Positions 9,484 to 18,967 of a DNA stretch of 38,611 nt are shown piece after piece. The position numbers were made by a program, and so were the translations under genes. Position 1 is the stretch's first letter, and every line of letters starts with the position of its first letter. The stretch is from Oscillospiraceae bacterium (GTDB taxonomy: Bacteria > Bacillota > Clostridia > Oscillospirales > Acutalibacteraceae). The stretch is taken from NCBI GenBank assembly GCA_015066165.1, contig SVOX01000002.1:1-38611 (forward strand), given 5' to 3'. The notes under the pieces were generated by a model that made no database searches, was not told the DNA's origin, and saw nothing but the letters and a program-made list of their open reading frames with translations.

Positions 9484-9486
9484 AAA

Positions 9487-9516
9487 CAAAAACCCGCTCA
9501 TTAGAGCGGGTTTTTG
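9487..9516. terminator. Bidirectional intrinsic terminator between the convergent M23 gene and the polysaccharide operon
   Basis: AAAAACCCGCTCattaGAGCGGGTTTTTG inverted repeat. Confidence 0.9.
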
Positions 9517-9522
9517 TTATGC

Positions 9523-10665
9523 TTAAAATTTACGCCAAACCATTTTATTTACTACACCAGTATAACTTTGAATAAGTTTTACAACTTTTGTAGAAACGTT
9601 TTCTTCCACGTAATCGGGCACAGGAATACCATAGTCGCCGTTTTTGTTCATTTCAACTGCGGTTTCTACTGCTTGTAAAAGACCGTTTTCATCAATACCA
9701 GCCAGTACGAAACACGCTTTGTCAAGCGCTTCGGGGCGTTCGGTTGAGGTTCTAATACAAATTGCAGGGAAAGGACAACCTATACTTGTGAAGAAACTTG
9801 ATTCTTCGGGTAAAGTGCCGCTATCTGAAATTACAGCAAAAGCATTTTTTTGCAAACAGTTGTAATCATGGAAACCAAGGGGTTCGTGTTGTATTACAAG
9901 GTCGTTAAGTTTAAAACCGCTTTCTTCAATACGCTTTTTAGAACGTGGGTGGCAAGAGTAAAGAATAGGCATTTTATATTTTTCGGCAATTGTGTTGATA
10001 GCATTGAATAGAGATAAGAAGTTTTTTTCGGTGTCAATGTTTTCTTCTCTATGAGCCGAAAGAAGAATGTATTTGCCTTTTTCAATGCCTAATTTTTGGT
10101 GAATATTTGATGCATTGATTTTTTCTAAATTTTCTTTTAAAACTTCTGCCATTGGGGAACCGGTTACGTAAACACGCTCTTTTGGCAAACCGCATTCGTG
10201 CAAATATTTACGTGCATGTTCCGAATAGGCAAGGTTAACGTCACTTATAATATCAACAATTCGGCGGTTGGTTTCTTCGGGCAAACACTCGTCCTTGCAA
10301 CGATTTCCCGCTTCCATATGAAAAATCGGAATATGTAAACGTTTGGCGGAAATTGCTGAAAGGCAAGAGTTAGTATCTCCAAGAATGAGCAAAGCATCGG
10401 GCTTTAATTCGCTCATTAGTTTGTAAGATTTTGCAATAATATTGCCTATGGTTTCACCTAGGTCGCTGCCAACAGCTTCAAGGTAATAATCAGGATTACG
10501 AAGCCCTAAATCTTCAAAGAAAATTTGGTTTAGAGTATAATCATAATTCTGTCCTGTGTGGACTAAAATCTGGTCGAAATATTTATCGCATTTTTTTATT
10601 ACTGCCGCTAATCGAATAATTTCGGGGCGAGTGCCGACAATGGTCATAAGCTTTAGCTTGGGCAT
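9523..10665 (-). CDS. capG: UDP-N-acetylglucosamine 2-epimerase family protein (CapG/FnlC-like, UDP-L-FucNAc pathway)
   Basis: KLMTIVGTRPEIIRLAAVIKK, HTGQNYDYTLNQIFFEDL, GDTNSCLSAI, HMEAGNRCKDECLPEETNRRIVDIISD; in context with CapE and CapF. Confidence 0.88.
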   Translation of the reverse strand: MPKLKLMTIVGTRPEIIRLAAVIKKCDKYFDQILVHTGQNYDYTLNQIFFEDLGLRNPDYYLEAVGSDLGETIGNIIAKSYKLMSELKPDALLILGDTNSCLSAISAKRLHIPIFHMEAGNRCKDECLPEETNRRIVDIISDVNLAYSEHARKYLHECGLPKERVYVTGSPMAEVLKENLEKINASNIHQKLGIEKGKYILLSAHREENIDTEKNFLSLFNAINTIAEKYKMPILYSCHPRSKKRIEESGFKLNDLVIQHEPLGFHDYNCLQKNAFAVISDSGTLPEESSFFTSIGCPFPAICIRTSTERPEALDKACFVLAGIDENGLLQAVETAVEMNKNGDYGIPVPDYVEENVSTKVVKLIQSYTGVVNKMVWRKF

Positions 10666-10668
10666 TTT

Positions 10669-11871
10669 TTATTCCTCCGTATTTTCGTAGAGTTCAAACT
10701 GTTTATAAACCGCCAAACGCTCATTAGCGTAGGCGTTTGCTTTTATAAGTGACGGTCTTTTGCCGAAAAGCATCAAAATTAGGTAGCGTATAATCCGCCA
10801 AACAAAAACAAACGGGTAGAGAATTTTCCATTTGCGCAAAAACGGGTACAGATAGTACATCGAGCCGCAAAGGGTCAAAATTTGATTTTTAAACTTGTTG
10901 TTTTTTGTACCGTTTTTACCGTTAAGGGAAATCATTCGCCCTGCACCCGCGCGATTACTATCCTTTTTTCCAAAGTTGCCTGAAGAAAATAAATCCTCAA
11001 TAACTTGCTCGCAAAGGTTTTGTTCAATATCTTTGGCCCATTCGGGACAAGCGGTACCTAAATAAATGTGCGCGGTTTTTGTAATAACACAAGCAAATTT
11101 AAAGGTTCCGCTCTTTTTAAGAAGCGGTAAAAATTCTTCTTGCCAAAAGGGGTAGGTATGGGTTTTTTCAATAAAGTAAGCCCAATCGCAAAGGTGCCTA
11201 AGACCTATGCCTTCACCTAAAAGGTGGTGAATGGTATGAAGTAAAATAATCGCCGCATGAATTTGTGGCAATGGATTATTAAAATTGGGATTTTTATTGT
11301 TTGTATATTTTAGGGCTGCGTTTTTTAAATAATTTCTAAAAAGAGTGCCCGCATTACCGTTGGGAATACCCGCAACCTCAAAGTGCATTTCTAAATGCTC
11401 GTGCGGTTTTTTAAAGACTCGGTGGCAAATATGCTCATCAAGTTCTTTTTTATATCCTGCATTAATAAGCGCCTCTTCAACAAGGGGCTGTTGTTCGGGT
11501 AAAATCAAAAAATCAACGTCACCTAACACCCTTTTTGTTGGGTCGGGATAATATGAAGCGGAGGCAAGCCCCTTTAATATAATGTAAGGGAAATTATTAT
11601 CTTCCAAAATTTTAATAAGCTTATTTTGCGCCGATAAAACCTGTGAATTTTTAACAAGGTACTGCATAGAAAGATTAAACCATGCGGTACTAACGTCGTT
11701 TGGAATAAGGTGGGTATGGTTTAAGGTGCCTTCAATTGCTAAAAGCGGTACCGCCTGCGAAATACTTTCTTTTCTAACCGCTTCCCAATCCTCGGCAGAA
11801 AGTGTGGAAAAATCAAACTCGCTATTCGGTTTTAAAAGAGCCAAAAGTGCTTCTTGTGTGGGGCTAAGCAT
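10669..11871 (-). CDS. Nucleotidyltransferase-fold family protein (uncharacterised nucleotidyltransferase, PF14907-like)
   Basis: YIILKGLASASYYPDPTKRVLGDVDFLILPEQQPLVEEALINAGYK matches the minimal nucleotidyltransferase pattern (G-D-x-D-F) of this family. Confidence 0.78.
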   Translation of the reverse strand: MLSPTQEALLALLKPNSEFDFSTLSAEDWEAVRKESISQAVPLLAIEGTLNHTHLIPNDVSTAWFNLSMQYLVKNSQVLSAQNKLIKILEDNNFPYIILKGLASASYYPDPTKRVLGDVDFLILPEQQPLVEEALINAGYKKELDEHICHRVFKKPHEHLEMHFEVAGIPNGNAGTLFRNYLKNAALKYTNNKNPNFNNPLPQIHAAIILLHTIHHLLGEGIGLRHLCDWAYFIEKTHTYPFWQEEFLPLLKKSGTFKFACVITKTAHIYLGTACPEWAKDIEQNLCEQVIEDLFSSGNFGKKDSNRAGAGRMISLNGKNGTKNNKFKNQILTLCGSMYYLYPFLRKWKILYPFVFVWRIIRYLILMLFGKRPSLIKANAYANERLAVYKQFELYENTEE

Positions 11872-11877
11872 TAAGTG

Positions 11878-13038
11878 TTAAACCTCCTCAAAAAAAGTAT
11901 CAGGGTGAGTAGGGTCAAAGCTTTCATTTGCCCACATAACAGTTACTAAATCTTGCGTATCGCTTAGATTTATGATGTTATGGGTGTAACCGGGAAGCAT
12001 GTGAATTGCTTCTATTTTTTCTCCGCTCACCTCAAACCGTAAAATCTCATCGGAGTCGATTTTACGCTGTTCGATAAGTCCTTTACCCGAAACCACAATA
12101 AAGAATTCCCACTTTGTGTGGTGCCAGTGTTGACCTTTCGTGATACCGGGTTTTGAAATATTAACCGAGAATTGACCGCAATTAGCCGTTTTTAAAAGTT
12201 CGGTAAAACTGCCACGGTTGTCAACATTCATTTTAAGCGAAAATTTTGCTTTTTCTTTTGGTAAATAAGAAAGATATGTGGAATAAAGTTTCTTTGCAAA
12301 ACTGCCAAAAGGTATTTCAGGCATTAAAAGTGTCTCAGGTTGATCTTTAAATGAATATAAAAGTTTTTCAATTTCACCCAAAGTTACCTTGTGAGTGGTG
12401 GGGCATATGCAAAATTCACCTTCTTTAATGGGTTTGCCTTCAAGACACAACATCATTTGGTCGATTAGGTCGTCTATATAAAGAAGCTCTAATTGGGCGT
12501 TTCGGTCATTAACGGTGATTTCCAAATCGTTTGCAATATTATAGCACCAAGTAGCAATAACACTGTTGTAATTAGGTCTGCACCATTTGCCAAAAAGGTT
12601 TGGAAAGCGGTAAACAAAAATTTCAGCACCAACTTCTTTGCCGTATGCAAAGAATAGGTCTTCACCGGCTTTTTTACTTCTTCCATAGTCGTTGTTATAT
12701 CGACCTTTCAAAGTTGCTTGAATAGAAGAAGAAAGCATAACGGGGCAGGTGTTGCCGTGCTTTTTGAGTGTTTCTAAAAGCACCCTGCCAAAACCAAAGT
12801 TACCTTGCATAAACTCTTCCGAATTTTGCGGACGGTTAACACCCGCAAGGTTGAAAACGAAATCGGCTTTTTCGCAGTATAAATTAAGTTCTTCGGCAGT
12901 AGAGTCAATGTCGTAGAGGTAAATTTCCTCAATATTGAGCTCAGGGTGGGTGCGGTCCTTGCTATCGCGTATGTTTTTTAGCGCTTCGGTTAAGTTTTTA
13001 CCAACAAAGCCGTTAGCGCCTGTAATAAGTACGTTCAT
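11878..13038 (-). CDS. capF: CapF-like bifunctional SDR reductase/cupin (UDP-2-acetamido-2,6-dideoxy-hexulose reductase)
   Basis: N-terminal MNVLITGANGFVGKNL; C-terminal cupin SVNISKPGITKGQHWHHTKWEFFIVVSGKGLIEQRKI...MLPGYTHNIINLSD. Confidence 0.92.
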   Translation of the reverse strand: MNVLITGANGFVGKNLTEALKNIRDSKDRTHPELNIEEIYLYDIDSTAEELNLYCEKADFVFNLAGVNRPQNSEEFMQGNFGFGRVLLETLKKHGNTCPVMLSSSIQATLKGRYNNDYGRSKKAGEDLFFAYGKEVGAEIFVYRFPNLFGKWCRPNYNSVIATWCYNIANDLEITVNDRNAQLELLYIDDLIDQMMLCLEGKPIKEGEFCICPTTHKVTLGEIEKLLYSFKDQPETLLMPEIPFGSFAKKLYSTYLSYLPKEKAKFSLKMNVDNRGSFTELLKTANCGQFSVNISKPGITKGQHWHHTKWEFFIVVSGKGLIEQRKIDSDEILRFEVSGEKIEAIHMLPGYTHNIINLSDTQDLVTVMWANESFDPTHPDTFFEEV

Positions 13039-14084
13039 TAGTTATTCTCCAAAGCAGCTAATTCGTCGCGGATATACTGTAGGCTTAAAAGCTTTTCTTT
13101 AACCTGCTGGACGTTTAGTAAATCGGTATTGTTTGAGTTAAACTCGGTTAAGGGGTTACGTTCTACGTCACCATCTTTAAAATATTTGTCATAGTTAAGA
13201 CCACGGTTGTCGCAAGGCACACGGTAAAAATCGCCCATATCGGTAGCGTTGGCACATTCTTCGTTTGTGAGAAGTGTTTCGTACATTTTTTCACCGTGGC
13301 GAATACCAATAACCTTAATTTTAGTTTCGGAATTAAAGAGTTCAGTAACTGCTTTTGCCAATGTTTCAATGGTACAAGCAGGTGCTTTTTGAACCAAAAT
13401 ATCGCCCGATTTGCCGTTTTCAAAGGCAAAGAGAACAAGGTCAACCGCCTCATCAAGTGACATTATAAAACGAGTCATAGAAGGTTCGGTGATGGTTATA
13501 TCTTTACCGGCTTTGATTTGTTCAATCCAAAGCGGGATAACACTTCCCCGACTGCACATAACGTTACCATAGCGGGTACAACAAATCTTAGTCTTTTCGG
13601 GAGATACAGTACGGGATTTTGCTACGATAACTTTTTCCATCATCGCTTTACTGGTGCCCATAGCGTTAACGGGGTATGCGGCTTTGTCGGTTGAAAGGCA
13701 AACTATGTTTTGAACCCCTGCTTCAATTGCGGCAGTAAGCACGTTTTCGGTACCCAAAACATTGGTTTTTACCGCTTCAATGGGGAAAAATTCACAAGAA
13801 GGGACTTGTTTTAGTGCAGCGGCATGGAAGATATAATCAACGCCGTACATAGCATTTTTTACCGATGCCAAATCACGCACATCGCCTATGTAAAATGTTA
13901 TTTTTTCAGCAACTTCGGGCATTTTTGCCTGAAATTCGTGACGCATATCGTCTTGTTTTTTCTCGTCACGCGACAAAATGCGAATTTCACCAATATCGGT
14001 ATCGAGAAATCTGTTAAGCACAGCGTTACCGAATGAACCGGTACCACCGGTAATTAAAAGTGTTTTGTTTTTAAAGTTTGACAT
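13038..14084 (-). CDS. capE: UDP-N-acetylglucosamine 4,6-dehydratase (CapE/FnlA-like, inverting)
   Basis: KTLLITGGTGSFGNAVLNRFLDTDIGEIRILSRDEKKQDDMRHEF, STDKAAYPVNAMGTSKAMMEKV, CTRYGNVMCSRGSVIPLW. Confidence 0.93.
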   Translation of the reverse strand: MSNFKNKTLLITGGTGSFGNAVLNRFLDTDIGEIRILSRDEKKQDDMRHEFQAKMPEVAEKITFYIGDVRDLASVKNAMYGVDYIFHAAALKQVPSCEFFPIEAVKTNVLGTENVLTAAIEAGVQNIVCLSTDKAAYPVNAMGTSKAMMEKVIVAKSRTVSPEKTKICCTRYGNVMCSRGSVIPLWIEQIKAGKDITITEPSMTRFIMSLDEAVDLVLFAFENGKSGDILVQKAPACTIETLAKAVTELFNSETKIKVIGIRHGEKMYETLLTNEECANATDMGDFYRVPCDNRGLNYDKYFKDGDVERNPLTEFNSNNTDLLNVQQVKEKLLSLQYIRDELAALENN

Positions 14085-14099
14085 AGTATCGTCTCCAAG

Positions 14100-16349
14100 T
14101 TATTTTCCTTTTATAAGGTTGTAAATTATTGTTTTTAAGGTTTTTTTAGGAATACCAAAGTTTTTAACGGCATATCTAAAGCCATTATTTTTATATTTGT
14201 TCCAAAAAACTTCATAACTGCTAGGTTTTGAAGTGGGATGATGGAGCTGTGGCTGTTTGGCGAAACTTATATCAGAAATTTCTTTAATCCCATCTATTTC
14301 AGAAAAAAGTTTTTCACCTTTTTGAGTATTGGTTAATACCATTGAAACGCCTAATGTATCTTCGAAATTAGGGTTAATATTTTCTACACCCCAAAAGTCA
14401 GATATTGTGATATCACTAACACGCTCTTGATTAGTGTACTTACACTCAAAACATGCATCACACGTTATATTATTGCTGTAATAGATATTCATAAATGCGG
14501 AAGTGTTTTGATTGTGTAGTAATTTTGCTTCGGAGGTTTCGATTGCACTTGAATCACCACGCCAAGAGATTGACTTGTTTCTAAAAAAGTATTTTTTAAA
14601 GGGCTGTTTGTTTTGTAACCATTCAATGTATTCAGTGAATACCTTGGGTGAAGGCACACCGTGGCAAATAATATCACATAAATAAAGATTTTCTATATTC
14701 AAACGTTCTTTTGTTACATAATTTTTCACAGCGGCTATTTGGCATGGGGTACCTGAAAATAAGACGGGAATACCGGCTGTAATATCGGTTTTTAGCGACT
14801 CAAAAATATAGGTTATATCGCTTTGAATGTATTTTGTGCCTTGTAATAATACAATATCCTCTATTTTATCAATACGTTTATGGTAAAGCTTAAAATCATT
14901 GTCTAAACTGGCACCGTAAACGCTACCACCATTATTTATTATAGTTTCAGCGAAAGCGGCAAACGCCCCGCCCGAGGTTGAATTTTTACGTAAGCGGTCG
15001 GGTGCTTTAAATGCGTAAGTTTTGGTTGGTTTAGAAGTTGCAGGAGTATTTAAAGCGGGACAAATATTATAACAAGCGTTACAATTTAAACATTTTTGAT
15101 TGTCGATATAACTCTTTAAAAATCCTTTGCTATCCTTTGTTATGCGAATAGCATCGTGTCGACAAGCGGTTTTACAAGCACCGCAACCTATACAATTTTT
15201 TTCGATAAGTGGTTTATTGGTGGAGCTTAATGCATTTAATAAAAATTCTTTGGATGAAGATATAAAACTTTCTAAATTTTTATTAACCGTTAGGAAATTA
15301 ATTTTTTCAGTAGGCAAAACGGGATTTTCTTCATCAATCACATAATCGCAAAGTCCGGCCTTTTCTATAAGGTTGGTTATTCGGCTGCCTCGATGTTTGT
15401 TATTAAACACAAAGAACGGTTTTTCAAAAATAATTGAAAATGCTGTACCGTGAAAAGAGTTGGTGAAAATTGTGTTTGCATATTTAATAGCGTTTAAAAA
15501 TTCTATTGGGCCGTAATGGGACTTTTGGCTATGTTTTTGGTGGCGGTCCTTATTAGCACAAATTTCTACAAGTTTTAGGTTATGTTCCGTAGCATATTTT
15601 TTTGCGGTTTCCAGCATTTTTGAATTAGAAATTATGCTGTAAACTAAAACATATTCTTGCTTTATCAACCTTCTTTTAAAAAGACTTTCATAGTCGGATT
15701 TATTGAGTAAAAAAACAGGATCGCAAACAGTTTCAACCTTTCGACCAACAAGTTTCTCCAAGTAATCGGCGGAATCGGGTTCCCTAACTGAACAGTAATC
15801 GAGTTTTTTGATTAATGGAATAGCTTTTTGAGCTTCAAAAGGGGAGTATTCGGTTTTGCCCATGCTCGCAGCGTAGGATATACGCTTAGTAACACCGCCG
15901 ATATCGCCAAAGAAAATGTCGTTAATACCATCGGTAATATCGGGATTCCAAATTTGATCACTACCGCAAACAACTGTATCAAAACCGACGGTTGAAATCT
16001 CTCTTGCTGATTTGTATGTATTTGAAAGATTGCAATATTTTTTTCTAAACTTTCTAAAATTACGAAGCCTTCTATATTTTTTCGGTGCTGACAGTAGTAA
16101 CGCAATACCTAATTTGAACTTGCGTTTTAAGGATTTATTAGGTTCATTTTGCCAAGAGACTAATAACCAACTTAGTAGTTTGCTGTTAGCGAATTCTGTC
16201 TTTGGGGAGTAGTTGATAATTACGCTTTTGTATCCTAAATTTCTTGTGAATTTGTTGCTGGCGAAAGCTTGAAGATTAGCACCATAATTAACATTATTAT
16301 GAATGGTGATAATACCTATTTTCTTGTTATTCAACAACTGCGTCAACAT
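14100..16349 (-). CDS. Fusion: polysaccharide pyruvyl transferase (N) + 2x[4Fe-4S] ferredoxin-like + coenzyme F420 hydrogenase/dehydrogenase beta-subunit-like domain (C)
   Basis: N-terminal IGIITIHNNVNYGANLQAFA...VVCGSDQIWNP...TNSFHGTAFSI; middle CIGCGACKTACRHDAI and CLNCNACYNICPAL; C-terminal STSGGAFAAFAETIINNGGSVYGA, QGTKYIQSDI, VLFSGTPCQIAAVK, DIICHGVPSPKVF, DITISDFWGVE. One continuous 749-aa frame. Confidence 0.9.
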   Translation of the reverse strand: MLTQLLNNKKIGIITIHNNVNYGANLQAFASNKFTRNLGYKSVIINYSPKTEFANSKLLSWLLVSWQNEPNKSLKRKFKLGIALLLSAPKKYRRLRNFRKFRKKYCNLSNTYKSAREISTVGFDTVVCGSDQIWNPDITDGINDIFFGDIGGVTKRISYAASMGKTEYSPFEAQKAIPLIKKLDYCSVREPDSADYLEKLVGRKVETVCDPVFLLNKSDYESLFKRRLIKQEYVLVYSIISNSKMLETAKKYATEHNLKLVEICANKDRHQKHSQKSHYGPIEFLNAIKYANTIFTNSFHGTAFSIIFEKPFFVFNNKHRGSRITNLIEKAGLCDYVIDEENPVLPTEKINFLTVNKNLESFISSSKEFLLNALSSTNKPLIEKNCIGCGACKTACRHDAIRITKDSKGFLKSYIDNQKCLNCNACYNICPALNTPATSKPTKTYAFKAPDRLRKNSTSGGAFAAFAETIINNGGSVYGASLDNDFKLYHKRIDKIEDIVLLQGTKYIQSDITYIFESLKTDITAGIPVLFSGTPCQIAAVKNYVTKERLNIENLYLCDIICHGVPSPKVFTEYIEWLQNKQPFKKYFFRNKSISWRGDSSAIETSEAKLLHNQNTSAFMNIYYSNNITCDACFECKYTNQERVSDITISDFWGVENINPNFEDTLGVSMVLTNTQKGEKLFSEIDGIKEISDISFAKQPQLHHPTSKPSSYEVFWNKYKNNGFRYAVKNFGIPKKTLKTIIYNLIKGK

Positions 16350-17805
16350 CCTTTTTAGTTATGGTAGATAAAAAAACTAATATTTTATTTTTTAAAATTA
16401 TTATTAAAATTAATATCGCAATTAAAAGTGAAATTTTCATTATTAAATTATTCCAGAAAATTAATCCGTAAATCATTAAAAATGCAAATGCTAAGAATAT
16501 AGCGAGAAGTAATTTAATGTTTACTATTTGATTAAGATTTTTTTCATACTTTTTAGCGATAAAATAATATGCGAAGAAGTGAAAAAAGCTTGTTATTAGC
16601 GTAGCATAGCCAACAGCAACGTAACCAAAAAGCTTTATGCCGGCATAATTTAAAATTATATTTAGCACGGCTGTTATCATTGTGGCAGCGCTCATTTGCT
16701 TAGTCTTTTCATAATAGAAAACAATATTTCCTACAAGGCCTGTTATAAACGAAACCTGAACCGAAAATGCAAGCGGTGCTACAAACCATACAGCATCCAT
16801 ATATTTAGGTGTTGCAAAAATTAATATACCTTCTCTTGCAAAAAGGATAATCATTTCGCAAACGGTTGATACCAACACGCTGCATCCTAAGATGGTTTTA
16901 TAAAGATTTTTGACAGTGCCATTTTTTATTGACTGTAATGTGTAGGGAATAAGTGAGCTATTAATAGACTGGGTTATTATGCTTACAATACCGGTAATGC
17001 TATGGGCAATGCTATAAAGTCCAGCTGATGCGGCACCAACGAATGCATTTAACATCAATTTATCTGAAGAGTTAAGTAATACCTGTGATAAATAGTGCGG
17101 CAAAAGTGGAATATTAAATTTTAAAGCATATTTCCAATATTTTTTATGATATAGTTTTTTGCCTTTGGAAATGAGCAATGCAGTAATTATGGCACCTAGA
17201 ATAATGCCCCAAATACCCGAGCCAATAATTTTGGCATAGGCCTTGTTTTCGTCAACTAATTTAACAGCAATAATAGCTACAGTAGGGCTTAAAATTGCAT
17301 TAGAGAAGGTATAGGCAATTACCTTCTTGTAGTCGTATGTGAATCGTTTGCGCATAAGCCAAAACGTGGTGGCGGCGTTAAAGAAAGTTTGTACCCACAT
17401 AAAAATTAAGTAACCTGTATTTAGTTCAAAAAGGGTTGGGAATACAAAATTTATAACAACGCAGCACAAGTAAACTAAAGTTGAAGCTACAGCGGTAAGA
17501 CCGATAAGTGAAGATGTTAATGTATCAACATCTTCTTCGAATTTAGTCATAGCAACATTATATACACCGCCAGCAAGCGAAAGGGTTGCAAAAATGAATA
17601 TTATGCTTTCCCAAGTTATAAAAACGCTTGAGATACCATAGTCTTCAACGTCTAATAGCCTTGTGAATATTGGCGTTGTTATAAAAGAGACGCCCTTTAA
17701 AACAACGTTGGAAACCACAAACCAGAAGGATGCTTTGGCTGCGGGCGACATATTATTAAGTTTGTTCAAAAAGGTTTTAACATTGGTCATTAAAAGTCGC
17801 TTCAA
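16327..17805 (-). CDS. Oligosaccharide flippase (Wzx/MATE-like, polysaccharide export)
   Basis: Multi-TM protein with FWFVVSNVVLKGVSFITTPIFTRLLDVEDYGISSVFITWESII; Wzx-type N-terminus. True start may be the second Met (about 17790). Confidence 0.9.
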   Translation of the reverse strand: MKRLLMTNVKTFLNKLNNMSPAAKASFWFVVSNVVLKGVSFITTPIFTRLLDVEDYGISSVFITWESIIFIFATLSLAGGVYNVAMTKFEEDVDTLTSSLIGLTAVASTLVYLCCVVINFVFPTLFELNTGYLIFMWVQTFFNAATTFWLMRKRFTYDYKKVIAYTFSNAILSPTVAIIAVKLVDENKAYAKIIGSGIWGIILGAIITALLISKGKKLYHKKYWKYALKFNIPLLPHYLSQVLLNSSDKLMLNAFVGAASAGLYSIAHSITGIVSIITQSINSSLIPYTLQSIKNGTVKNLYKTILGCSVLVSTVCEMIILFAREGILIFATPKYMDAVWFVAPLAFSVQVSFITGLVGNIVFYYEKTKQMSAATMITAVLNIILNYAGIKLFGYVAVGYATLITSFFHFFAYYFIAKKYEKNLNQIVNIKLLLAIFLAFAFLMIYGLIFWNNLIMKISLLIAILILIIILKNKILVFLSTITKKDVDAVVE

Positions 17806-18967
17806 TTCTTTCTATAGTTTCTTTTTTTGTTATAAAATTAAGTGAAGGGGTTTCGCTTAATTTTTTTAGCAAAGATGGGTTGTCCAAAAGTGATTTGACA
17901 GCAGTGTATATGCTTTCGCTATCACGTGATACAACTATACCATTTTCTTGGTCGGAAATCATTTCCAAATTACTTTTAATTGGTGTGCAAATCACGCATT
18001 TGCTTAAAAGCTTTTGCTCATATACCACCAAACTGAATCCTTCATAGCTTGAAGGTTGAACGCAGAAAGCGGAGTTTTTGATATATTTATACGGATTTGA
18101 TTGGTTGCCAAGCAGAATAAAATTGTTCTCGAGGCCTTGCTGGTTGATAAGGATTTCAAGCTCGTTTCTTTGAGGTCCGTCACCGCAAATATACCATTTT
18201 ATATGGTATCCTTCGTCTACAAGTTTTTTGCAGGGCTCAATACAAAGGTGAAAGCCCTTTAGTTCAACGAGCCTACCAACAGATACAATATTTATGGTGT
18301 TTTTATTCATTTCGCAAGTCTCGTTTGCAAGTTTTTCTATTTTAGAAAAATCAAACAATGAAGGTAGGGTAAAAACCTTTATTTTATCTTTGAACTGTGG
18401 GTAAAGCTCACAAAGAGAATTTTTGGAGTTTTGTGATACCGTACAAATATTATGGGCTTTTTCAAAGGCCATAATATCAAGTGCTTTATTTGTTGTAATT
18501 TGCTTAATATCGGTATGTATCCATACGTTTTTTACTTTGGCATCTACGCAATCGGCAACATAATATCCTGCGCTACCTTCGGCAAAGCCAATTGCAATGT
18601 CATATTTTTTGTTGATTTTAAGCATGGTCTTTTTTTGAAAATGCCAATCAGTTTTGGAAAAAACGTTTATTTTCAATCTTGATTTAACAAACCTTAAAAT
18701 TCTATAGGAAGCTAAACTGAATTGTTTTTGCTTTAATAAGGTTTTAAAGGAAATGCCAAACGGACGGTTGAATGCCGTGCTAAAAAAAGGTGAATCGGGT
18801 AGTAAATTAACGCTTTTGTTGAGTTGGGGTAATAAATCTCTACCCTCATTAAATAGATATAAATCCACCGAATATTTACTGTAATCGAGATTATCACATA
18901 AATCAATTAATGTCTTTTCAAGACCGCCTGTTGTCAAACTGTCGGCAACGATTAAAATGTTCTTCAT
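17777..18967 (-). CDS. Glycosyltransferase family 4 protein
   Basis: KNILIVADSLTTGGLEKTLIDLCDNL; NIVSVGRLVELKGFHLCIEPCKKLVDEGYHIKWYICGDGPQRNELE; PSSYEGFSLVVYE. Confidence 0.9.
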   Translation of the reverse strand: MKNILIVADSLTTGGLEKTLIDLCDNLDYSKYSVDLYLFNEGRDLLPQLNKSVNLLPDSPFFSTAFNRPFGISFKTLLKQKQFSLASYRILRFVKSRLKINVFSKTDWHFQKKTMLKINKKYDIAIGFAEGSAGYYVADCVDAKVKNVWIHTDIKQITTNKALDIMAFEKAHNICTVSQNSKNSLCELYPQFKDKIKVFTLPSLFDFSKIEKLANETCEMNKNTINIVSVGRLVELKGFHLCIEPCKKLVDEGYHIKWYICGDGPQRNELEILINQQGLENNFILLGNQSNPYKYIKNSAFCVQPSSYEGFSLVVYEQKLLSKCVICTPIKSNLEMISDQENGIVVSRDSESIYTAVKSLLDNPSLLKKLSETPSLNFITKKETIERIEATFNDQC

